In this document: piece by piece, positions 26,818 to 33,656 of the stretch
Layout of the letters: each line of letters starts with the position of its first letter
How positions within the stretch are numbered: position 1 is the stretch's first letter
NCBI RefSeq assembly: GCF_020012125.1
Contig: NZ_JAIFAG010000001.1
Coordinates: forward strand, 4,340,001-4,404,000
Direction of reading: 5' to 3'
DNA length: 64,000 bases
DNA from: Hymenobacter psoromatis
GTDB taxonomy: Bacteria; Bacteroidota; Bacteroidia; Cytophagales; Hymenobacteraceae
Position numbers and translations under genes: made by a program
The notes under the pieces: model-generated
Databases searched by the model: none
Told to the model about the DNA's origin: nothing
The model's input: only the letters and a program-made list of their open reading frames with translations

Positions 26818-26908
26818 CGTGTCGCGTCTTTTTATGCGAATAGAAAACCACGGCTGATTTCTGGCAAACCACTGTCAGTCAGCGTAAAAACGGCTAGTTA
26901 ATAACTTC

Positions 26909-27790
26909 CTATTTGCCAAAATAGCTGCCCTCTTCCAAATCAGCCAGCAGGCCCTTGTGGGTGGGCTGCCAGCCCAGCTCCTGCTGCGTGCGGGCACTGG
27001 TAGCCGGCATGTCCAGGCCCGCGAAAAGCGCCATCCAACCGAAGTGCTCGGCGGCCTCTTCGGGCGATTTAGTGAGGACCGGCACGTTCAAGTGGCGGCC
27101 GATAACGGCCGCGAGGTCGCGCATCGGGATGCCCTCGTCGGCCGCGCCGTGGTAGCGGCCGCCGGCTACGCCCCGCTCCAGCGCCAGCCGGAAGAGCCGG
27201 GCCGCGTCGAGCCGGTGCACGGCCGGCCAGCGGTTCTGGCCGTCGCCGATGTAGGCCGCCGCGCCCTTCTCGCGGGCAATGTTGATGAGGGCCGGCACGA
27301 AGCCGTAGTCGCCATCGTCATGCACCGAAGGAGCCAGGCGCACTACCGTGGCCCGCACGCCTCGTGCTACCTGCGCCAGCGCCGTGGGCTCCGAAACGCG
27401 GCCCATCGAAGCGGGCGTGTCGGCTTCGGTGGCGAGGCGGCCACTGGCCAGGCCCGCCAGCCCGGACGTTACCACGAGCGGCTTGTTGGTGCCGGCCAGC
27501 GCCTCACCCATTGCCTCGATGGCGCGCCGGTCGGTTTCGCCGGCGGCGGCGTACTGCGAAAAGTCGTGGATAAAAGCCAGGTGAATAACGCCATCCGCCG
27601 CGGCCGCACCGCTACGCAGGCTGTCGAGGTCGTCGAGTGAGCCGCGGTGCACCTCAGCCCCGGCGGCGGTCAGGGCTTGGTTGCCTTTGTCGGAGCGCGA
27701 AAGGCCGAGCACCTGGTGGCCCGCGCCGAGTAATTCTTGCACCACGGCCGAGCCGATAAAGCCCGTGGCACCGGTTACGAAAACCCGCAT
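26909..27790 (-). CDS. Extended SDR-family NAD(P)-dependent oxidoreductase/epimerase
   Basis: This 293-residue protein has the Rossmann motif VTGATGFIGSAVVQELL at 4-20, then GLSRSDKGNQAL, GSLDDLDSL and HLAFIHDF. The later VRLAPSVHDDGDYGFVP and YHGAADEGIPMRDLAAVIG are typical of the atypical extended SDRs annotated as NAD-dependent epimerases. The canonical YxxxK is not evident, which is common in this branch. It lies 106 bases downstream of the AraC regulator and is probably under its control. Confidence 0.85.
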   Translation of the reverse strand: MRVFVTGATGFIGSAVVQELLGAGHQVLGLSRSDKGNQALTAAGAEVHRGSLDDLDSLRSGAAAADGVIHLAFIHDFSQYAAAGETDRRAIEAMGEALAGTNKPLVVTSGLAGLASGRLATEADTPASMGRVSEPTALAQVARGVRATVVRLAPSVHDDGDYGFVPALINIAREKGAAAYIGDGQNRWPAVHRLDAARLFRLALERGVAGGRYHGAADEGIPMRDLAAVIGRHLNVPVLTKSPEEAAEHFGWMALFAGLDMPATSARTQQELGWQPTHKGLLADLEEGSYFGK

Positions 27791-27896
27791 AGTCTGTCTG
27801 GTTAAAAGGATGATTGCTTGCCGGCAAAGGTCCGGCCGGGGGGTAGGGGAAAATTGCGCCGGCCAAACCGATTACTGAATAATTCAAACAATCATA

Positions 27897-28814
27897 CTAC
27901 TCCCGAAAAGCGCCCGGCACCAGCCTGGTTTGCCGCTTAAAGAAATTGCAGAAGTGGGCCGCGTCGGCAAAGCCCAGACTATCGGCGATTTCCGAGACGC
28001 TCCAACTGGTGTGCTTGAGCAGCATTTTAGCTTCCTGGGCCACGCGGCTGGCCAGCAGCGCGGTGGTGGTGAGGCCGGTGGTTTCCTTCAGCACGCGGTT
28101 GAGGTGGTTGACGTGCACGGCCAGCTGGCCGGCGTAGTCCTGGGCCGTGCGCAGGCGCAGGCGCTGCTGCGGCGTTTCGAGCGGAAACTGCCGCTCCAGC
28201 AGGTCGGCGAAGCGGGCGGCCAGCCGGGCCGCCGCATGGTGGGCGGGAGCCGCGGCCGGGGCCGGCTGGAGCTTCTGCCCGGCATGAATCAATTCCAGCA
28301 GGTAGGCGCGCAGCAGGTCGTATTTGTGGATGTAATCGGAGGTGATTTCCTGGTTCATTTTCTCAAAAATGACTTCCAGGGCCGCAAACTGGGCATCCGT
28401 CAGCAGTACAAGCGGGCAGCCGCCCGGCTGAAAAACTGCTAGCTCCTCCAGCCCTACCCCCCCCTTGGCGGGCAATAGAAACTCGGCGGTGAAAACGCAG
28501 AAGTAGCCGCTTTGGGCCTCGTCCTGCGGCTGCCAGCGGTAGGGCACGCGGTGCGAAGCAAACCAGAGCGTCGGCCCGGCTACCTCCACCACCTGGTCGG
28601 CGTACTCTATCCGGCTGCGCCCCCGAATCAGGCTGATTTTATAGAACGACCGCCGGTCGAAGGTCATCGGCGGCCGGTCGCGACCAGCCAGCATCAGGTC
28701 CGCCACGTTAAAAACGTTGAAATGCCCAACTTCGCGCGCTGGGCCGGGTAGTAGCCCCCCGCCGGCACCGGGTGCTAGGTTCAAGTACAGCTCTTCGAGC
28801 GACTTTGGCTTCAT
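27897..28814 (-). CDS. AraC-family transcriptional regulator
   Basis: This 305-residue protein has an N-terminal cupin-like sensing part (about 20-160, with FNVFNVADLML, YKISLIRGRSRIEYA and LWFASHRVPYRWQP). The C-terminal AraC double helix-turn-helix (about 200-300) shows LAVHVNHLNRVLKETTGLTT and VSEIADSLGFADAAHFCNFF with KRQTRLVPGAFR. It precedes the SDR and amidohydrolase genes on the same strand and is their likely regulator. A TAGCTTTG -7 box lies at 28834-28841. Confidence 0.92.
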   Translation of the reverse strand: MKPKSLEELYLNLAPGAGGGLLPGPAREVGHFNVFNVADLMLAGRDRPPMTFDRRSFYKISLIRGRSRIEYADQVVEVAGPTLWFASHRVPYRWQPQDEAQSGYFCVFTAEFLLPAKGGVGLEELAVFQPGGCPLVLLTDAQFAALEVIFEKMNQEITSDYIHKYDLLRAYLLELIHAGQKLQPAPAAAPAHHAAARLAARFADLLERQFPLETPQQRLRLRTAQDYAGQLAVHVNHLNRVLKETTGLTTTALLASRVAQEAKMLLKHTSWSVSEIADSLGFADAAHFCNFFKRQTRLVPGAFRE

Positions 28815-28833
28815 GGCAAACAGCTGTAAAAAT

Positions 28834-28841
28834 CAAAGCTA
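28834..28841 (-). promoter_or_regulatory. -7 box TAGCTTTG for the AraC gene
   Basis: It matches TAnnTTTG on the minus strand, 19 bases before ATG 28814. A family C half-repeat lies just upstream. Confidence 0.5.
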
Positions 28842-28854
28842 CGCCGGTTTTCGG

Positions 28855-28899
28855 TTGAAGCCGTTTGTCAGGGAAAGCGCCGCGCGGCAGCGGCAAACG
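28855..28899. repeat. Degenerate family C repeat
   Basis: TGAAGCCGTTTGTC is followed by a GC-rich centre and a partial complementary arm GGCAAACG. It lies between the AraC gene and yafV. Confidence 0.45.
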
Positions 28900-28921
28900 T
28901 GGCCCGTAGCCAGGTACCCAC

Positions 28922-29716
28922 CTAGCAGCTTAACAGATTAAAGTCATCCGCGTCGAGCATGACCGGGGTGCGCTCGCGCAGCTCGCGCAGGGAGGTAGCT
29001 TGCAGCGTGTGGGTGAGCACGGTTTGGAGGTTGCCGGCCTGGGCCAGGTAGTCGCCCTGCATATCGAGCAAAGATGACTGGCCGTTGTAATCCTGCCCGG
29101 CCCCGTCGGAGCCCAGGCGATTGACGCCGGCCACGTAGGCCTGGTTTTCGATGGCGCGGGCCCGTAGCAGCGCCCGCCAGATTTCAACGCGGGGCTGGGG
29201 CCAGTTGGCCACGTACAGCAGCAGGTCGTAGGGCGCGTCGCGCCGGTTGCGGCTCCACACCGGAAAGCGCAGGTCGTAGCAGATGAGCGGCTTGATGCGC
29301 CAGCCGCGCCACTCTTCCAGCAGTGGCTGCTCGCCGCGCGTGTACACCTCGTGCTCGCCGGCCGCCCGAAATAGGTGGCGCTTGTCGTAGCAGCTGTGCG
29401 TGCCATCGGGGCGCACCCACAGCAAGCGGTTGCGGTAGTGCCCATCAGCCCGCAGCAGCACGCTGCCCGTCACCACGGCCTCGTAGCGCGCGGCCTGCTC
29501 CTGCATCCAGGCCAGGGTGGGGCCGGGGTACATTTCCGCCTGGGTTTCCGCCTCCATGCTAAAGCCGGTGCTGAACATCTCGGGCAGAATGATGAGGTCC
29601 GTGAGGCCGGGCCCCGTCAGGGCCGAGGTCAGCAGGCTGGCTAGTAGCTCGCGGTTAGCGGCCGGGTCGTGCCAGTGAATAGTAGTTTGGACTAAGGATA
29701 CAGTTAAATCATTCAT
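28922..29716 (-). CDS. yafV: Omega-amidase YafV-like (nitrilase superfamily)
   Basis: This 264-residue member of the nitrilase superfamily shows the Glu-Lys-Cys triad: Glu in LIILPEMFSTGFS (about 45), Lys in SCYDKRHLFR, and Cys in PLICYDLRFPVWSRN. This fits YafV/Nit2-type omega-amidases, which hydrolyse 2-oxoglutaramate and 2-oxosuccinamate. It follows the YbdL-like aminotransferase by 80 bases on the same strand. That enzyme would make 2-oxoglutaramate from glutamine, so together they form a complete glutamine-driven transamination. Confidence 0.92.
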   Translation of the reverse strand: MNDLTVSLVQTTIHWHDPAANRELLASLLTSALTGPGLTDLIILPEMFSTGFSMEAETQAEMYPGPTLAWMQEQAARYEAVVTGSVLLRADGHYRNRLLWVRPDGTHSCYDKRHLFRAAGEHEVYTRGEQPLLEEWRGWRIKPLICYDLRFPVWSRNRRDAPYDLLLYVANWPQPRVEIWRALLRARAIENQAYVAGVNRLGSDGAGQDYNGQSSLLDMQGDYLAQAGNLQTVLTHTLQATSLRELRERTPVMLDADDFNLLSC

Positions 29717-29796
29717 CGTACTCTTCGATTAATTAAAACCGGCCGGCGGCCGGCAACTCACCCTAAGCTGCACCAGCTTAGAAAAACACAAAGATG

Positions 29797-30984
29797 TCAT
29801 GTGGAGGCTTTAGCTGCAACCGGGAGTGGAGCCTGGGCCAGCCGCCCGGTGGCCGCCCGCAGCGTCTCGTCGTTTTTGGCGAAGCAAAAGCGCACCAGCC
29901 CTGCATCGTAGCCATCGTGGTAGAAGGCCGATACCGGCACCACCGCTACCCCCCAGGTGCGGGCCAGCTCCTCGGCAAAGGCCCGGTCGCTTTTCTGCGA
30001 AAAAGCCGCGTAGCCGGCCAGCTGAAAGTAGCCGCCCGGCACCGGCAGCAGCGCCCAGCCGCTGCCCGCCAGCCCGGCCGTGAAGGCATCGCGCTTGGCC
30101 TGGTAAAAGGTGGCCAGCCCGCGGGCGTGGGCATCGGTGGGGTCGGTTTCGAGCGCATCGGCCAGCGCGTGCTGGGTCGGCGTGCTCACCGAAAACGTCA
30201 CGAACTGGTGCACCCGCCGCAGCTCCGCGCTCAGGGCGGGCGGGGCCAGGCAGTAGCCCACCTTCCAGCCGGTAGCATGGTATGTTTTACCAAACGAGGA
30301 GAGCACGAAGCAGCGCGCCCGCAGCGCCGGGTGCTGGCGCGCGCTGCGCGGCCCTACCCTCTCAAATACCAGGTGCTCATACACTTCATCGGACAAAACC
30401 AGGATGTCGGTGCCCGCCGTGAGGTCGGCCAGTTCGTCCCAGTCGGCCGCGCTAAACACGGCCCCGCTGGGATTATGCGGCGAGTTGATGAGGAGGAGCC
30501 GGGTGCGCTCGCTCAGGGCCGCCCGCACCGCCGCCCAGTCGGGCCGAAAGTGCGGGGCCGGCAGGCGCACGTAGCGCGGCACGCCGCCCTGTAGCCGCAC
30601 GGCCGGCCCGTAGAGGTCGTAGGCCGGCTCCAGGATTATCACCTCGTCGCCGGGGCGCACCACGGCCGCCAATACCCCGTACAGCGCCTCGGTGGCCCCG
30701 GCCGTGATGGTTACTTCCAGGTCCGCGTCGGGCGCGGGCGCGTCGGGCTGCAGGCGGCCCACCTGCGCCGCAATGGCTTGGCGCAGGCGCGGCAAGCCCG
30801 GCATGGGCGCGTACTGGTGGCTGCCGGCCGCCAGCGCGTGCCGGGCCAGCGCCTCGCGCAGGGCCAGCGGCGGGTCGTAGTCGGGGAAGCCTTGGGCCAG
30901 GTTTAGCGCGCCCGTTTCCTGGGCCAGCAGCGTCATCTGGCTGAAAATACTCACGCCCACGTCGGGCAGCTTGGAAGAAAGCAT
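29797..30984 (-). CDS. ybdL: Methionine/glutamine-type PLP aminotransferase
   Basis: I chose ATG 30984 (MLSSKLPDVGVSIFSQMTLL), giving 395 residues; an upstream frame extension of 36 codons is unlikely. It is a class I aminotransferase with ALNLAQGFPDYDPP, ITAGATEALYGVL, INSPHNPSGAVFS, LSDEVYEHLVF and the PLP-lysine region LSSFGKTYHATGWKVGYC. The pattern matches YbdL (methionine aminotransferase, kynurenine-aminotransferase branch). A TATTTTCG -7-like box lies at 31018-31025. msrA upstream and yafV downstream make a methionine-themed neighbourhood. Confidence 0.9.
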   Translation of the reverse strand: MLSSKLPDVGVSIFSQMTLLAQETGALNLAQGFPDYDPPLALREALARHALAAGSHQYAPMPGLPRLRQAIAAQVGRLQPDAPAPDADLEVTITAGATEALYGVLAAVVRPGDEVIILEPAYDLYGPAVRLQGGVPRYVRLPAPHFRPDWAAVRAALSERTRLLLINSPHNPSGAVFSAADWDELADLTAGTDILVLSDEVYEHLVFERVGPRSARQHPALRARCFVLSSFGKTYHATGWKVGYCLAPPALSAELRRVHQFVTFSVSTPTQHALADALETDPTDAHARGLATFYQAKRDAFTAGLAGSGWALLPVPGGYFQLAGYAAFSQKSDRAFAEELARTWGVAVVPVSAFYHDGYDAGLVRFCFAKNDETLRAATGRLAQAPLPVAAKAST

Positions 30985-31090
30985 GGGGGTAGGCAGCGGG
31001 TCTTTTTTTTCAGAGGCCGAAAATACACTACCGCGCCGAAGAGGAGAGCTTTTCAAAGGCAAGCCGCGGGGCGCAGGAATGGAAAAGGCC

Positions 31091-31125
31091 AAAAAAGCCC
31101 CGTCGGCGCGGGGCCGGCGGGGCTT
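31091..31125 (-). terminator. Rho-independent terminator of msrA
   Basis: On the minus strand, the stem GAAGCCCCGCCGGC/GCCGACGGGGCTT is followed by TTTTTT (31091-31096). It lies about 30 bases after the msrA stop and isolates msrA from ybdL. Confidence 0.85.
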
Positions 31126-31155
31126 CAGTCAAAAGCAGGGGGGTAGGCCCCCGGC

Positions 31156-31863
31156 TTATAAATTAGGCAGATTCGCCTTCAAGTCCTTCGGAAACAGCGT
31201 GCGCACGCGCTCCACTTTGTGGGCCGATACCGCCATAATGTACGGGTTATCGGGGTGCAGGCGGAAATAGCCCTGGTGGTAGGCTTCGGCATCCCAGAAC
31301 TTGCTAAATGGAGCCACCTGCGTCACGATTTTGCTGTCATATTCCTTCGAAGCATTGACCTTAGCGATAGTCTGCTCCACAATTTTCTTCTCCTCCGGCG
31401 TGCGGTAAAAGATGGCCGAGCGGTACTCGGGGCCGGAGTCCGGGCCCTGGCGGTTTAGCTCGGTAGGGTTGTGGCTGGCCGTGAGAAAGATGTCTACCAG
31501 GTTCTGGTAGCTTATCACCTTGGGGTCGTAGTAGATATTGACCGTCTCAGTGTGGCCGGTCTGCTGGCCGCACACATCCTCGTACGTCGGGTTGGGCACG
31601 GTGCCGCCGGCGTAGCCGCTCACCACTTGCTTCACCCCCTTGATTTGCTCAAACGCCTCTTCCTGCGCCCAGAAGCAGCCGCCCGCGAAAGTCGCCTGCG
31701 CCAGCCCGGTTAGGTTTTTGGGCGCGAAGCCCGCCGTCGAGGCCGGCGGGTCGCCGCCATTGCCGCCGTCGAGGGTTTTGGCCTGGGCCGGCTGTTCGGA
31801 GCCGCAGGCCGTGAGGGCCAACAGGCCGAGGCCGCAAGCAGCCGTTAAGAACGTAGTCATCAT
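31156..31863 (-). CDS. msrA: Peptide-methionine (S)-S-oxide reductase, lipoprotein form
   Basis: MsrA repairs oxidised methionine in proteins. The 235-residue product begins with a lipoprotein signal (LTAC, Cys20), so it likely acts in the periplasm on the inner or outer membrane. After a Gly/Ala linker, the catalytic GGCFWAQEEAFEQIKGV (Cys63) is followed by VSGYAGGTVPNPTYEDV, TGHTETVNIYYDP and YHQGYF. A double-Met start at 31863/31860 makes the exact start uncertain by one codon. No msrB is fused or adjacent. Confidence 0.95.
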   Translation of the reverse strand: MMTTFLTAACGLGLLALTACGSEQPAQAKTLDGGNGGDPPASTAGFAPKNLTGLAQATFAGGCFWAQEEAFEQIKGVKQVVSGYAGGTVPNPTYEDVCGQQTGHTETVNIYYDPKVISYQNLVDIFLTASHNPTELNRQGPDSGPEYRSAIFYRTPEEKKIVEQTIAKVNASKEYDSKIVTQVAPFSKFWDAEAYHQGYFRLHPDNPYIMAVSAHKVERVRTLFPKDLKANLPNL

Positions 31864-32035
31864 GGTAGTAGGAAAGAATGGAGCAGGTAGGCTTTGGACT
31901 GGCAGACGCGCCCCCGGCAGCTTCCTTACAACGCCGGGCGGCGGTGGCGGGTTCAGCCGGCCCTACCCTACCAGCCGGACCGGTAGGATAGGGCCAGGTG
32001 GCTGGCAGTCAGCCAAAATTTCTTTTGGCTTTTTT

Positions 32036-32051
32036 CTGAACAATCGTTCAG
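32036..32051. promoter_or_regulatory. TetR-type operator 1
   Basis: CTGAACAATCGTTCAG is an imperfect palindrome with 6-base arms CTGAAC/GTTCAG. Its exact reverse complement recurs at 32078, 42 bases (about four helical turns) away, just before the SDR gene. Confidence 0.75.
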
Positions 32052-32077
32052 GTAAGGGGCTTTCAATCGTCACAAAG

Positions 32078-32093
32078 CTGAACGATTGTTCAG
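32078..32093. promoter_or_regulatory. TetR-type operator 2
   Basis: CTGAACGATTGTTCAG is the exact reverse complement of operator 1. It ends 21 bases before ATG 32115, so a bound repressor would block the promoter. Confidence 0.75.
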
Positions 32094-32114
32094 TTATCCT
32101 TAAAAACCTTGTTT

Positions 32115-32852
32115 ATGAATCGTTTGCAGCATAAAGTGGCCGTAGTGACCGGGGCCAACAGTGGCATTGGCTACGCCACGGCCCAGGAATTTATCGCCGA
32201 AGGCGCGCAGGTCGTCATCACCGGCCGCAACGAGGCCGCCGTGCAGGAAGCCGTGGCTGCCCTGGGCGACCAGGCCCGCGGCGTGGTGTCGGACGCCGGC
32301 CAGATGGCCGACGTGCACCGGCTCGCCGACCAGGTGCGCGCCCTGCACCCGCGCATCGACGTGCTGTTCGTGAATGCCGGGGTGGGGGTTTTTATGCCCA
32401 TCGGGCAGGTAGACGAAGCCCAGTTTGACCAGCAGTTCAACATCAATGTGAAGGGCCTCTATTTCACCGTGCAGGCGCTATTGCCGCTGCTCAACGACGG
32501 CGGCTCGATTATCCTCAATTCTTCGACCGCCGCCAGCAGCGGCATGGCCAACATGTCAGTTTACTCGGCCACCAAAGCGGCCGTGGTGTCGCTGGCCCGC
32601 ACGCTCTCAGCCGACCTGCTGGAGCGTCGCATCCGAGTCAACGCTATCAGCCCCGGCCCGATTGAGACCCCCGCTTACGGCAAGCTCGGGCTGTCGCCCG
32701 AAGACATCCAATCGTATGCCCAGATGGTGCCGCTGAAGCGTCTGGGCCAGCCGGAGGAAATCGCCAAAATTGCCACGTTCTTCGCCTCCGACGACTCGTC
32801 ATTCGTGCTCGGCGAGGAGTTGATTGCCGGCGGCGGCGTGGGCCGGCTGTAA
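32115..32852 (+). CDS. Classical SDR oxidoreductase
   Basis: ATG 32115 (MNRLQHKVAVVTGANSGIGY) is preferred over TTG 32109. The 245-residue protein has the cofactor motif TGANSGIG (about 12-19), VNAGVG, the catalytic Ser in ILNSSTAASSG and the YSATKAA Tyr/Lys pair, followed by INAISPGPIETPAY. It is an NAD(P)-dependent dehydrogenase of unknown substrate. Two TetR-type operators lie in its promoter and a tetR gene follows 139 bases downstream, so this is a likely regulator-target pair. Confidence 0.92.
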   Translation: MNRLQHKVAVVTGANSGIGYATAQEFIAEGAQVVITGRNEAAVQEAVAALGDQARGVVSDAGQMADVHRLADQVRALHPRIDVLFVNAGVGVFMPIGQVDEAQFDQQFNINVKGLYFTVQALLPLLNDGGSIILNSSTAASSGMANMSVYSATKAAVVSLARTLSADLLERRIRVNAISPGPIETPAYGKLGLSPEDIQSYAQMVPLKRLGQPEEIAKIATFFASDDSSFVLGEELIAGGGVGRL

Positions 32853-32864
32853 GGCTAGGGTGAG

Positions 32865-32976
32865 GTAACGGGGCCGGTGGCAGCCATGTGGCAGCTATGA
32901 TTCGAAACGACTTGCCTCCGCGGGTTGTTGGAGCATAGCCGCCGCGTGGTGGCCGCCGGCTCCGTTACTTTTTTTT
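32865..32976 (+). terminator. Long hairpin with T8 between SDR and tetR
   Basis: Imperfect arms of 35 bases (32865-32899 and 32934-32968, GTAACGGRGCCGG at the base) are followed at once by eight T residues. This is a plausible terminator or attenuator in front of tetR, whose ATG comes 15 bases later. Confidence 0.65.
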
Positions 32977-32991
32977 ATTTATTACCCGCTC

Positions 32992-33585
32992 ATGGCTCGT
33001 CCGAAAGCATTTGACGAAGAAGCCGCGCTGCAAAAGGCCCTCGATACGTTCTGGCTCCGGGGCTACGCCGCCACGTCGATGCAGGAGCTGGTCGAGCGCA
33101 TGGGCATCAACCGGTTCAGCCTATACGCCACCTTTGGCGACAAACACCAGCTCTACGTGCGGACGTTGCGTCACTACCAGCAGCAGAACAGCCAGCGCCT
33201 GCTGGCGCTGGCGATAGCCAACGCCGGCCAGCCCGCCCCGGTGCGTGTCCGGCAGATGCTGGAGCTGATGCTCCTCCCCGACCCGGCCAGCCCCGCGCCC
33301 AACTGCTGCTTTCTGGTGAACGCCACCACCGAGCGCCTGCCCCACGATGCCGACATCGCCGCCCTGGTTCGCCAAAATCAGCAGTTTCTGGAAACGCTGC
33401 TGACGGAAATACTGGCCCAGGGCCAAGTCCGCGGCGAAACCGGCCGCGCGGCTACGCCCCTGGCCCAGGCCCAGCTGCTCATTAGCGTCCTGAACGGGAT
33501 GCGGATAATGGCCCAGGCCAACCCCGACTCCCAGGTGCTGCGCAACGTGGTGGAAACCGTCCTGCTGGGGCTGGCGGCGGGGTAG
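32992..33585 (+). CDS. TetR/AcrR-family repressor
   Basis: This 197-residue protein has an N-terminal DNA-binding domain MARPKAFDEEAALQKALDTF, then TSMQELVERMGINRFSLYATFGDKHQLY. The C-terminal ligand-binding part is of the TetR_C_33 kind, with CCFLVNATTERLPHD. It probably binds the paired CTGAAC-GTTCAG sites upstream of the SDR gene. Its last codon is followed by a TAG that lies inside the inverted repeat at 33581. Confidence 0.93.
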   Translation: MARPKAFDEEAALQKALDTFWLRGYAATSMQELVERMGINRFSLYATFGDKHQLYVRTLRHYQQQNSQRLLALAIANAGQPAPVRVRQMLELMLLPDPASPAPNCCFLVNATTERLPHDADIAALVRQNQQFLETLLTEILAQGQVRGETGRAATPLAQAQLLISVLNGMRIMAQANPDSQVLRNVVETVLLGLAAG

Positions 33586-33656
33586 GGTAGCGCAAAAGCC
33601 GTTTGTCATTGCGAGCGCAGCGCGGCAATGACAAACGGCTTTTGCGCTACCCTACC
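33581..33656. repeat. Perfect 32-bp inverted repeat containing both stop codons
   Basis: Arms GGTAGGGTAGCGCAAAAGCC, then GTTTGTCATTGC (33581-33612), and 33625-33656 are exact complements with a 12-base loop. The tetR TAG (33583-33585) and the mutS TAG (33652-33654) lie in the arms. It carries the family C core and probably serves as a bidirectional terminator. Confidence 0.9.
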
